A DNA stretch of 45,727 bases from the NCBI GenBank assembly GCA_002238665.1, contig MPMU01000010.1:1-45727 (forward strand), written 5' to 3'. The position numbers and the translations under genes are program-made. Positions 15,316-23,204 of this stretch are shown piece by piece (position 1 is the stretch's first letter; each line of letters begins with the position of its first letter). The stretch is from Gammaproteobacteria bacterium bin55. GTDB lineage: Bacteria > Pseudomonadota > Gammaproteobacteria > Pseudomonadales > Azotimanducaceae. The notes beneath the pieces are model-generated. The model was not told the origin of the DNA. It did no database searches and saw only the letters and a program-made list of their open reading frames with translations.

Positions 15316-16557
15316 CTATTTCCCCACCATTGCTTGATCAACCCCGTGTTCATCGAGCCAACGCGCCACACGGGGTGGATACGGCGCACCGGGCTCTGTC
15401 TCGGTTTGTACCGTAAGCGGCTCGCGCCCTGCCGACAACCACAGGCGATCAGCCCGGACGCTCCAATCGCTGGGTAGCGGCTGTGCCGTCTCCGTGTACT
15501 CAACCACCCAGACTGTCCCGTCCCGATCGACGTAGAGCATGTCGGAGTAGCGGAACTCCACGTTGCTCGGCCACACGATCCGCGTCTTGACGTACGTCTG
15601 TTCAAAGAGAAGTCCGTCCGGACCCGCCTGCCAGTCGGTTTCCCCGGCCGGATCCATCGCCAGCGGGTACATCGCCAACCGAGCGGCGGTATGGAGGCGC
15701 AAATCCGTTCCCCGGACGATCTGCGCGAGAGCGTAGGAAGAATCGAATAAATCTCCGCCGCCGAGGGTAGGATCGGCGAGCCGCGACAGGGTGGCCAAGC
15801 GGTCTGCGTACTGGTGGGCCAAGCAGGTCTCGTCCGCGACATCCCCTGACGTGCAGCGGTCGTTGCGCAACCGTAACCAAGCTCTCTGCCCGCTTCGAAG
15901 CTCTTGTGCCAGGTCCTCGGGCAGACTGGACCGAAGCTTGCGGTAGAGCTCGCCGACCTCGAAATCACCCTGTGCGATCAGTTCGTTACCACAAATCGCA
16001 TGCTCCACGGGGGTCCCCGCGCGAGCGCAGTCAAAGCCAGCCCGGAATATCGTTCGTCTTAAGACGAAGAGATTGCTGGGCACGTCGGTATGGCTACACT
16101 CCAGGGGTTTCATCTCAATCACTCGAGCGTGACGGTCGTCCGGATCCACACTCAGCCTGAGGCGGGTCTCTGAGTCGGGGGAGCATGCCTGCAATGAACC
16201 CTCGAACCGGGCTTCCTTGATGTTGCTCCACGTGGCGTTCGGCCCGTACGGTATGTCTCTGCACTCGGTCCCGTACACTAAGCCTCCTGAGTGGACAGCG
16301 TGGATTCGCAGGATCGAGTAAACATTCTCGGCGATATCCGAACCCTCCATCACCCACTCACCTTCCCACAAGCGGTACTCGCCCTTGGGTAAAACGACGG
16401 CAGGTCCGCAACCTGACTGCTCGTTAACAACGCTGTCAGGGACGATCGCAGATTCCGATTGTTCGTCTGAGCGGCTACTGTCAGCGGCGGCGAGCACCAG
16501 GATCGCCCACACCACGAGCACCATCCTCTTCTGACCATCATCACAGTGACTACCCAC
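15316..16557 (-). CDS. Secreted protein with LprI/DUF1311-type domain
   Basis: The 413-residue product starts with a basic segment and a hydrophobic stretch (MVLVVWAILVLAAADS), so it is probably exported. Residues of about 170-245 match the LprI N-terminal (DUF1311) pattern: FDCARAGTPVEHAICG, then ELYRKLRSSL, then GQRAWLRLRNDRC and CLAHQYADRLATL. In Mycobacterium LprI this domain inhibits lysozyme; in most proteins its role is unknown. The N-terminal 150 residues and the last 160 are not recognised. Start is GTG 16557; an ATG at 16524 is an alternative directly after AGAAGAGG. It is the last of three minus-strand genes in the GC-rich islet, 39 bases after the small membrane protein. Confidence 0.72.
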   Translation of the reverse strand: MGSHCDDGQKRMVLVVWAILVLAAADSSRSDEQSESAIVPDSVVNEQSGCGPAVVLPKGEYRLWEGEWVMEGSDIAENVYSILRIHAVHSGGLVYGTECRDIPYGPNATWSNIKEARFEGSLQACSPDSETRLRLSVDPDDRHARVIEMKPLECSHTDVPSNLFVLRRTIFRAGFDCARAGTPVEHAICGNELIAQGDFEVGELYRKLRSSLPEDLAQELRSGQRAWLRLRNDRCTSGDVADETCLAHQYADRLATLSRLADPTLGGGDLFDSSYALAQIVRGTDLRLHTAARLAMYPLAMDPAGETDWQAGPDGLLFEQTYVKTRIVWPSNVEFRYSDMLYVDRDGTVWVVEYTETAQPLPSDWSVRADRLWLSAGREPLTVQTETEPGAPYPPRVARWLDEHGVDQAMVGK

Positions 16558-16596
16558 AGTCTTCAGTCCCCGTTGCTATACGTGTGCACTGTAGGC

Positions 16597-16989
16597 CTAT
16601 TCATTTCCAGCAACCTGTGGCTGTCCAGGTGGCACGGTGTACACGACGGTTGGATGTGCTTCTGCATCGTTGCGCTTGCGTCCCATAGAACCTGCCGCCC
16701 GCTGGCAATAAAGCGCGGACAGCATAAGCAAAATTGACAACAGCATTCCAGGCGTTACCACACTCATCGAGCCGAAAGCCATAACAACGATCTGGATTAT
16801 AACATCAAGCATCTCGGCAATGGCGGGACCCCCGATGGCGTCTATGCCGACTGACGCTACCAGCCCATCGACGATGCCGGCCTGTTCGATCACTCCCATA
16901 ATATATAACACCGCAGCGATGCTTACCAAGGCAATCACCATGGCCGCAAGCCATTGAACGAAACCTAACACATGCAATATGACTTTCAT
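16597..16989 (-). CDS. Small hypothetical membrane protein
   Basis: The 130-residue protein has two to three hydrophobic segments (about 5-35, 60-80 and 85-105) and a polar tail of about 30 residues containing a basic GRKR patch and a Pro-rich end. I do not recognise a family. The start was chosen at the ATG for MKVILHVLGF because a good ribosome site, AAGGAG, ends 6 bases upstream; a longer frame begins at 17016. High G+C matches its two neighbours, and the three may be one transcript (gaps of 108 and 39 bases). Confidence 0.6.
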   Translation of the reverse strand: MKVILHVLGFVQWLAAMVIALVSIAAVLYIMGVIEQAGIVDGLVASVGIDAIGGPAIAEMLDVIIQIVVMAFGSMSVVTPGMLLSILLMLSALYCQRAAGSMGRKRNDAEAHPTVVYTVPPGQPQVAGNE

Positions 16990-17097
16990 CTCTTCTCCTT
17001 TTTCAATCGTTTCCAAAAATCCTTGTGACCGTTGTCAAACCAGCACCGTGCATCTACGCCAGGGGTCACGTGAAGCCGCCTCAACGACTTCGTACTC

Positions 17098-19200
17098 TCA
17101 CAAGCCGTATCCATCATTAAGATAGACACGAACCATCTTGTCCTCCAAATCCACAACAAGGAACGCGCCGTCGTTACCGGCGATTCCTCGCGGAGTCTCG
17201 CCCGGATCCAACGCGATATCAGCTTCGGGCTCGCGCACTCCCTCGGTTGTGTAGGCGTAGACCTTCCCGTCGTTGTCGTCGACCACATGTAGAAACTCTC
17301 CGGCGTAGGCGATTCCCGCCGCTGAGTCGTTCGCCCGATCAAGGCGGAACTCGGCATCTCGGTCGCGTATGCCGGCCGTGGTGTAGGCGTAGACCTTGTC
17401 GTCCGTTCCGTCCACCACATAAAACCGCTCGTCTGCGTGAGTGATCCCCGTCGGCGATCCGTTGGCCGATGCCAAGTCGAAATCGTACACCAAATCTCGT
17501 TTCCCGCCGGTAGTGTAAACATAGACCTTGTCGTCTGACCAGTCCACGACATAAAGCCGCTCGTCGGCGGATGCGATTCCTGTGGGAACCCTTTGTTTGT
17601 CCAGGCTGATATCGGCACCGGGTACGCGTGCCCCCAATGGCGTGTAGACGTAGACCTTATCTTGTTGGTCGTCCACTACGTAGACACGTTCGCCTAGTTG
17701 CACCACGCCCTGGGGATTCCTGTTTGCCGTGTCCAGGGCAAAATCGTGACCTTGATCGTCCTCGACGACTGGAGATTCCACAGCAGAGGCATGTTCGCCC
17801 GGATCGGGGAGCGTTTGCCGCACATCATTTACCACCGCGCCCAAGATCGTATCCGAACAGTTGTCTGCGGTTTCCGCCTCGCCCTCTACCGCGTCGATGC
17901 AGGCGCGGTAGCGGTCTCCCGTCTCGCCGGCTGGCATATCCATCGCCTGCGCGCTCATTGCACCGGGAGCTAAGGGAAATATCTCTGCCGTGCCGATCTC
18001 GAGCATTCTAGTCTCAGCACCCTTATCGCGCACGCGGTACCAGCGCAAATTCGTCGCGGCGGAACCTCCGTCGCCGTCGTTGACGACCGCCGCCACTAGC
18101 CTGAAGGTCGTGCCGAGAGCGCCATCGGCCTGCTCGATGGAAAACGATTCAATCAAGAGGTCCGGCGCCATCGTAGCATCGGCCAACGAATTGATGCGCT
18201 GTATCTTCTCCTGCAACTCACGCGCCCTGATGGCCGAGGACGACGCGCGTTGCACGGTGTTGTTCTCAGGGTCAAGGTGCGCCGCACGCTCGAACAACTC
18301 GAGTGCGGTGTCGTGGTTGGCGTCCAGGAAGTGCAACATGCCAGCGTTGTAGTAGGTCGCAGCGCGGAATTTGGCTTCAATCTCGGCACTGTCGCACGCC
18401 TTGATGCTTCGGTCTGCCGAAGCATAGGCCGAACCAGGGTCACCGGAGGCGAGATCGCCGTACACCTCATTCATGGCACATTCCTCGGCATCATAGAAGG
18501 TTAACGCAACCAACTCGGACCAGGGCAACAGCCACCGCATGAGATTCGTGCTGGCGAGCCTGAGCGCGCTGTCCTTCAACGACGACGACGATGGATAGTC
18601 CGGTACCGCGTTCTCGCGCGTATTCGTATCGGAAGTGTGCTCCCGGATCTCCCACGCACTGACGATCTCACCTGTAGCCAAGTTGGCGGCGCGAACGGAG
18701 ACGCCAGCATTGAAGCGCGTAGTGCGATTATACACGGTGTAGGACTCCTTGTACTCCTCAGTCTCACCGTCGTCGTTCTTCCGCTCGCGCTTGCGTTCGC
18801 CTTTCCGTTGGCTTGATGTCTGCTCGCTGTCGCACGCGGTGTCGTTGAGCGATAACAGGATCTGCGAGACACCTGTCTCCGGCCGCAGGATATCATCTCC
18901 GGCCTCTGTGCGGTGAGAAACCATGACCGCATCCGTTCCGATCTCGACGCCCGCCGCCATGAGTTCCCTGGTAGCGATCGTGGCGAGCCGGGTGCTACAA
19001 TTGCCGACCGGCGACGCGAACACGACCTTCTTGAGATTGACACCAATGCCGGGCGGATGATCAATCTTCACCGACACGTCGGGATTACGTATCTCGCTCA
19101 GCGTCGAACAGCCGCCACCCGAAAGGACGAGAAAGATCGCCAGGCCAATTGCACACAGAAGAGAGGTTGAAGAGGGCTTCCTAGTGATTGGGCTCAACAT
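17098..19200 (-). CDS. Lipoprotein with TPR, CARDB-like and beta-propeller repeats
   Basis: The 700-residue product starts with a signal peptide and lipobox (LVLSGGGC), so it should be a lipid-anchored envelope protein. After it comes a region with some CsgG-like character (KKVVFASPVGNCSTRLATIA and VRAANLATGEIVSAWEI), interrupted by a highly charged Lys/Arg/Glu insert. A TPR-like pair follows (AATYYNAGMLHFLDANHDTA, ELFERAAHLDPENN), then a CARDB-like beta-sandwich (about 350-455). The last 215 residues are five tandem units of about 43-44 residues, each with a core like ERLYVVDWSDDKVYVYTT and a following G-x-R, as in NHL/beta-propeller blades. Start at ATG 19200 was chosen because AGGA precedes it. 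It heads the GC-rich three-gene islet. Function unknown; a surface or periplasmic binding scaffold is a fair guess. Confidence 0.75.
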   Translation of the reverse strand: MLSPITRKPSSTSLLCAIGLAIFLVLSGGGCSTLSEIRNPDVSVKIDHPPGIGVNLKKVVFASPVGNCSTRLATIATRELMAAGVEIGTDAVMVSHRTEAGDDILRPETGVSQILLSLNDTACDSEQTSSQRKGERKRERKNDDGETEEYKESYTVYNRTTRFNAGVSVRAANLATGEIVSAWEIREHTSDTNTRENAVPDYPSSSSLKDSALRLASTNLMRWLLPWSELVALTFYDAEECAMNEVYGDLASGDPGSAYASADRSIKACDSAEIEAKFRAATYYNAGMLHFLDANHDTALELFERAAHLDPENNTVQRASSSAIRARELQEKIQRINSLADATMAPDLLIESFSIEQADGALGTTFRLVAAVVNDGDGGSAATNLRWYRVRDKGAETRMLEIGTAEIFPLAPGAMSAQAMDMPAGETGDRYRACIDAVEGEAETADNCSDTILGAVVNDVRQTLPDPGEHASAVESPVVEDDQGHDFALDTANRNPQGVVQLGERVYVVDDQQDKVYVYTPLGARVPGADISLDKQRVPTGIASADERLYVVDWSDDKVYVYTTGGKRDLVYDFDLASANGSPTGITHADERFYVVDGTDDKVYAYTTAGIRDRDAEFRLDRANDSAAGIAYAGEFLHVVDDNDGKVYAYTTEGVREPEADIALDPGETPRGIAGNDGAFLVVDLEDKMVRVYLNDGYGL

Positions 19201-19566
19201 TTTTCCTGTCCACACAAAATAGCCTGGAATTCTATACGATAGTAACTAGCAGATTGTGGTTTTTACGTGTTCCTAGTTTTCGATTTTGATCTGTCAGTTC
19301 GATATTTAAAAGACCCATATTCTGAGACTGTTGAAAAAGTCGCTTTTGAAGAAATTCTCGGTTGAATTATCTATATAAAAACTTTATTAAACAAATACTT
19401 AGTCCGACTACCATTTCGGAATTGTCGTGAGTATTCACGTTTTTCAACAGACTCTTCTCCAAGTTTAAATAGCTTGGTTTGTCTATCTAGCCACTCAGCT
19501 ACCGAAATTTACACTAGAGGGGCGATTAGCATTTCATCTAGTCAAAGACATTTTGGTAACTCATCA
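19201..19566. other. AT-rich intergenic stretch containing a MITE
   Basis: There is no credible gene between the lipoprotein start (19200) and the hsp20 promoter. The composition drops sharply from the GC-rich islet to AT-rich DNA. The only clear structure is the 131-bp inverted-repeat element at 19324-19454. The promoter of the lipoprotein operon must lie just above 19200. Confidence 0.6.
19324..19454. mobile_element. 131-bp MITE with 15-bp inverted ends and 4-bp target duplication
   Basis: The ends at 19324-19338 and 19440-19454 are inverted copies of a 15-base word (14 of 15 match; core CTGTTGAAAAA). The element is flanked on both sides by the same four bases, TTCT (19320-19323 and 19455-19458), as expected of a target-site duplication. 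The interior is AT-rich and has no coding capacity. Ends of the form GAG-x-CTGTTGAAAAA are familiar from DDE insertion sequences of the IS4/IS5/IS1182 type, so this is probably a non-autonomous derivative moved by a transposase elsewhere in the genome. It sits between the GC-rich islet and hsp20. Confidence 0.8.
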
Positions 19567-19596
19567 CTTGAAAAACGGGGTAAAGGCTCCACATAT
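19567..19596 (+). promoter_or_regulatory. Sigma-32 (RpoH) heat-shock promoter of hsp20
   Basis: A perfect -35 box CTTGAAA (19567-19573) and a -10 box CCACATAT (19589-19596; 7 of 8 fits to CCCCATNT) are separated by 15 bases, within the range for RpoH promoters. The site is 50 bases upstream of the hsp20 start codon, exactly where a heat-shock gene should have it. Confidence 0.8.
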
Positions 19597-19646
19597 TAAC
19601 TGTATAGATAGTAACTTCAGTTAACAACAACGATAGGAGTAATACC

Positions 19647-20114
19647 ATGACTATTTCAAATTTACCGCGTAGATCTTTCTACTTTCCATACTTCAGAGAA
19701 TTTGAACCAACAGGGAAGCGATCCTCTGTTTTGAACGATTTTCTGAGTTTCTCAGATTTATGGGATTCGAACCCAAGAGGTTGGCAAGTCGCGGTTGACA
19801 TTAATGAAAACGAGCATCAATATGAGATTCTCGCCGACTTACCTGGACTCAGCGAAAAAGAGTTGGATATAACTCTGAACAAGGATGTGTTAACCATCAG
19901 AGGTGAACGAAGTAAGACAGTTTCTGAAAAGCCAGACGGTCAGAATGTTCGCACTGAACGGACGACAGGTAAATTCGAACGACACATTCGACTTCCCGAT
20001 TCTGCTGATCCCGAAAAGATTGAGGCATCACTCTCAAATGGGGTACTACATCTCTCGATAGGCAAGAAGGAAAGCGTACAACCAAGGCGTATTGAACTGA
20101 AATCTGCAGCGTAG
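19647..20114 (+). CDS. hsp20: Small heat shock protein, Hsp20/alpha-crystallin family
   Basis: This 155-residue ATP-independent holdase binds unfolding proteins in the cytoplasm. The alpha-crystallin domain spans about 48-145: WQVAVDINENEHQYEILADL, then PGLSEKELDITLNKDVLTIRGER, FERHIRLPDSADPEKIEASLSNGVLHLSI and the terminal RRIELK. The conserved A-x-x-x-GVL motif appears as SNGVL. The start ATG is preceded by AGGAG about 8 bases away. A sigma-32 promoter upstream and an intrinsic terminator just downstream make this a self-contained heat-shock unit. The next gene, hslO, is another stress chaperone. Confidence 0.97.
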   Translation: MTISNLPRRSFYFPYFREFEPTGKRSSVLNDFLSFSDLWDSNPRGWQVAVDINENEHQYEILADLPGLSEKELDITLNKDVLTIRGERSKTVSEKPDGQNVRTERTTGKFERHIRLPDSADPEKIEASLSNGVLHLSIGKKESVQPRRIELKSAA

Positions 20115-20138
20115 ATTCGTCCATAATCTCCAAATCTA

Positions 20139-20168
20139 GGGGTCAAAGGTAACTTTGACCCCTTTTTT
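20139..20168 (+). terminator. Intrinsic terminator of hsp20
   Basis: A perfect 10-bp stem (20139-20148 with 20153-20162), 4-base loop and six Ts (20163-20168) form a textbook rho-independent terminator 24 bases after the hsp20 stop codon. Confidence 0.95.
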
Positions 20169-20259
20169 GTGCCTGTATCCTTTGGGACTTTGGTCCGTAT
20201 TAAGCTCAGAATCAGTGAGTGTCATCGGGACTTACTAACTCGCTGTGGTATCCCAATGC

Positions 20260-20287
20260 TTGATTAAAGCTTCTGCTGAAATACAAT
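20260..20287 (+). promoter_or_regulatory. Candidate sigma-70 promoter of hslO
   Basis: TTGATT (20260-20265) and TACAAT (20282-20287) with a 16-base spacer resemble a vegetative promoter, 40 bases upstream of the hslO start. The hsp20 terminator upstream means hslO needs its own promoter. No sigma-32-like pair was seen here. Confidence 0.5.
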
Positions 20288-20326
20288 CTCACAGCATCGT
20301 TTTAAGACTGGTTCTGAAACACCTTG

Positions 20327-21202
20327 ATGGATATCCTCCACAAATTTCACTTCATTGATGCCCCTGTTCGAGGTATCTGGATAAGGCTTCATCGCGTTTG
20401 GAAAGACGCATGCAGTAATCGCGATTACCCACAACCCGTGCTTGATCTTTTAGGTCAAATGATGGCGGTGACGACGATGGTCGCCAACAACGTCAAGGAA
20501 GAACCATCGATCATTTTGCAGGCGGTTGGATCGGGACCTGTGAAACTAGCTTTCGCAGAGTGCAGAGAACATCGTCTGATTAGATCCATTGCCAGGGTCG
20601 ATGAAGAAAACCCAGAGCTTGTCTATGAAAAGCAGGGATTCAGGGAGCTTGTGGGCGACGGACAGTTGGCGTTGACCATGTTGCTTACAAACAACAGCAC
20701 TTACCAAGGGTTGGTTTCCTTGGAATCGAACGATCTATTGATTAACCTGGAAAACTATTTCAAAACAAGCGAGCAGTTAGCCACTCGATTAAAGGTGGAA
20801 AGTGAAGGAGATGTCCTGACAGGATGCCTACTGCAGCTGTTACCGCCTCAAAATGTAGATGATGAGGAGGTTCGTGAGCTCGATCAACTGCGGTGGAACC
20901 AGATATCCACCGCCTTCAAAACCGTTGATGGCCTGACCGCGCATGGGCGGGGTGTCAAGGAGTACTTACAGAAGTTGTATCCCAACGAGACGATTTATTT
21001 GGATGACGCTATAGATTTGTCTTTCCATTGCACTTGCTCAAAAGAGCGAAGCGAAAATGCGATGAGAACACTTTCACATGCTGAACTCGAAAGTATGTTC
21101 GCGGAACAGGAGCTTGTAACCGTTAGTTGCGAGTTCTGCGGCGAGACGTACGAATTTGACAAATTCGACGTAGAAAGTCTTGCACCTTCCAACTTAAATT
21201 GA
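20327..21202 (+). CDS. hslO: Redox-regulated chaperone Hsp33 (HslO)
   Basis: Hsp33 is a cytoplasmic holdase switched on by oxidation plus unfolding. The 291-residue protein has the N-terminal substrate-binding domain (RGIWIRLHRVWKDACSNRDY, and VGSGPVKLAFAECRE) and the C-terminal zinc switch with all four cysteines: Cys235-x-Cys237 and Cys268-x2-Cys271 (HCTCSKER and VSCEFCGETY). The switch is therefore intact. I start it at ATG 20327; a TTG lies directly before. It is convergent with the S9 peptidase gene, 12 bases apart. The pairing with hsp20 makes a small chaperone cluster responding to heat and oxidant stress. Confidence 0.96.
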   Translation: MDILHKFHFIDAPVRGIWIRLHRVWKDACSNRDYPQPVLDLLGQMMAVTTMVANNVKEEPSIILQAVGSGPVKLAFAECREHRLIRSIARVDEENPELVYEKQGFRELVGDGQLALTMLLTNNSTYQGLVSLESNDLLINLENYFKTSEQLATRLKVESEGDVLTGCLLQLLPPQNVDDEEVRELDQLRWNQISTAFKTVDGLTAHGRGVKEYLQKLYPNETIYLDDAIDLSFHCTCSKERSENAMRTLSHAELESMFAEQELVTVSCEFCGETYEFDKFDVESLAPSNLN

Positions 21203-21214
21203 AGCGCCAACTTT

Positions 21215-23140
21215 CTAGAGTCCGTCTGGACCACACTCCTCTTTCAAATAATTCAGAATCTCGGTCCAAAGAATGTTGCGGTGGGAATACTGCATAGTAT
21301 TGGAGAAATGGTCGATTCCCTCAATTTCCACATACTTATGAGGTACTTCATTCGATTTCAGCCCTGCGACCACCTTGTTGGCATGTGTCAGCGGGACACG
21401 TTGGTCTAGGTTTCCGTGAATGACTAGCAACGGTACATTGACATCTGTGAGATTTTTAAACGGAGAAAAAGCTCCCAACCAAGTAGTCAATTGTTCTGCT
21501 CGCTGCCTCCCTATGACTCGGTCTCGGTAATAGTTCACCTGCATTACAGGATCTGACACAGCTGCACCTGCGATTGTGCATTGATAAATCTGCGGTGTTC
21601 GCATCGCTGCCACTAAGGCTGCATAACCGCCATACGACCAGCCGAACATCGCAACACGGTCTTGATCCACCATACCTGATTTAATCAAATACATCGCACC
21701 GTCGTCTTTGTCGTCTTGCATTTTGAAACCGGCCTGGCTTTCTGGCTGGAAAGCACTAAGGTAGTGGTCTAATCCATAGTTATAGGATCCGCGATACTGA
21801 GGCTGTAGTACTGCATAGCCGTGATTGGAAAGTATCCCTGCCCAAGGGTCAAAGTTACTGATCTCAGGTACGTAGGGTCCGCCATGCGGCATGACCACGA
21901 GAGGGTAAGGTGGCTCGCCTTCCGCAGGAAGTGTGAGAAGACCAGGAATCGTGCGGTCATCTCTCGCCTGCCACTCTATATATTGACGCTCGCCAAGATC
22001 ATCTGCTTTGATTCGAGGGTATGCAGAGCCGACAACTTTGAGTTTTCCTCCATGTAACAGGTAATAGGTGGGAGGTTCTTTTGGACCGGTATTGAGTATT
22101 AAGTAAGTACTACCGTCGTAGGAACTGCTGTATGCCAAACGTCCGACATTCTTAATTGACTTGCTTAGTGTCTCATAGATCGCTGCCTGCTCAGGATCCC
22201 AGAATTCATGACTGTAAGTGCCCTTATAAGTTCGTACACCTACAACCGTATCAGGGTTGGTCCAATTGTTACTGTGATAGATCGGACCGAGAATGTCAAT
22301 GTCTTCTCGACGATAAATCAATTCGCCAAATTTCTGCGTCGCTGGATTAAACGACCAAAGTCCAATCTTGTCATGACCGTTATTGGCAATTACCAGGAAG
22401 TGACCAGGTGCTTCAGTATCTTCACTGACATAGCTGAAAAACTCGAACTCATCAATGTGAAGTCGATAGTAATCCTGCCAAGACCTAGTACCTTGCGGTC
22501 GATAAAGATAGACTGCCTCTCTGCTATTTCGGTCAAAGCCGGAAGCGACGATAGGCTTCCCATCGGAATTGACCTGGATGCCACCGATCGCAATTTGCTC
22601 TCGGATAATCAGTTGTTTGGAACCATCTTTCAGATCCAGTTCAAACAGAGCTCTAGGTCTGCGTCGATCATCCCGCATTGAGACGATGATTTTGTCGGGT
22701 TCTTCCGGCAACAAATGCACTAAAGCAGGTGGCGCGTCAACACTGAAAGAACTCTCTTTCTTTTTCTTGACATCAACTACGACAACTCTTCCGCCATAGA
22801 CACCTTGGTTAAATCCTTCAATGCGGTCGCGAATCTGCTGTGTAAGGAACATAACGAATTTTTCGTCGTTAAGCCAGAAGAAACCTTGAATTCGCATTGG
22901 ATCAGACAATTGGCGATGCACCAATGTCATATCAGGTATGCTGAAAATTTCGATTCGAGGTGTATCGTCACTCTCCTTGTACGCTCGCAGTAAACCGAGG
23001 TATGTACCGTCTCTAGAGAGCTGTGCCGACATGACATCTCGGTCTGCCCAAACATTGGGTGGAAGAGAATCTGCACTGACTAGGGGACCAAGAACAACTA
23101 CACAAAGTACAACAAAAGCACACAAGACCTTTCGAATCAT
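21215..23140 (-). CDS. S9 family peptidase (prolyl oligopeptidase-type), exported
   Basis: The 641-residue enzyme has a cleavable signal peptide (VLCAFVVLCVVVLGPLVSA), an N-terminal beta-propeller of about 350 residues, and a C-terminal alpha/beta-hydrolase domain. The nucleophile is Ser502 in GWSYGG. The Asp is in VIHGNLDQRVPLTHA and the His in IEGIDHFSNTMQ, completing the triad. The oxyanion region shows MPHGGPY. Such enzymes trim short peptides, often acyl- or dipeptides, in the periplasm. It starts 24 bases after a terminator of the TonB-dependent receptor gene on the same strand. Receptor plus S9 peptidase pairs are common in marine and soil bacteria and suggest peptide scavenging. Confidence 0.94.
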   Translation of the reverse strand: MIRKVLCAFVVLCVVVLGPLVSADSLPPNVWADRDVMSAQLSRDGTYLGLLRAYKESDDTPRIEIFSIPDMTLVHRQLSDPMRIQGFFWLNDEKFVMFLTQQIRDRIEGFNQGVYGGRVVVVDVKKKKESSFSVDAPPALVHLLPEEPDKIIVSMRDDRRRPRALFELDLKDGSKQLIIREQIAIGGIQVNSDGKPIVASGFDRNSREAVYLYRPQGTRSWQDYYRLHIDEFEFFSYVSEDTEAPGHFLVIANNGHDKIGLWSFNPATQKFGELIYRREDIDILGPIYHSNNWTNPDTVVGVRTYKGTYSHEFWDPEQAAIYETLSKSIKNVGRLAYSSSYDGSTYLILNTGPKEPPTYYLLHGGKLKVVGSAYPRIKADDLGERQYIEWQARDDRTIPGLLTLPAEGEPPYPLVVMPHGGPYVPEISNFDPWAGILSNHGYAVLQPQYRGSYNYGLDHYLSAFQPESQAGFKMQDDKDDGAMYLIKSGMVDQDRVAMFGWSYGGYAALVAAMRTPQIYQCTIAGAAVSDPVMQVNYYRDRVIGRQRAEQLTTWLGAFSPFKNLTDVNVPLLVIHGNLDQRVPLTHANKVVAGLKSNEVPHKYVEIEGIDHFSNTMQYSHRNILWTEILNYLKEECGPDGL

Positions 23141-23158
23141 TTTGAGAATCCTGAGATT

Positions 23159-23191
23159 AAAAAAAGGGGCACAGCTAAAAACTGTGCCCCT
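23159..23191 (-). terminator. Intrinsic terminator of the TonB-dependent receptor gene
   Basis: On the minus strand a perfect 10-bp stem (23182-23191 with 23165-23174, 7-base loop) is followed by a T-run (23164-23159). It comes 13 bases after the receptor stop codon and immediately before the S9 peptidase start, so peptidase expression depends on read-through or on a promoter inside this short gap. Confidence 0.93.
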
Positions 23192-23204
23192 CGAAAAACA
23201 AGAG

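Noticed and set aside
15246-15968. A 240-codon minus-strand frame overlapping the LprI-domain gene in another frame.
   Set aside because: It is a by-product of high G+C; composition is arginine/serine-rich without family marks, while the other frame has clear LprI motifs.
16986-17618. A 210-codon minus-strand frame over the propeller repeats.
   Set aside because: It repeats only because the propeller gene repeats in another frame; the propeller frame has the lipobox start and recognisable blades.
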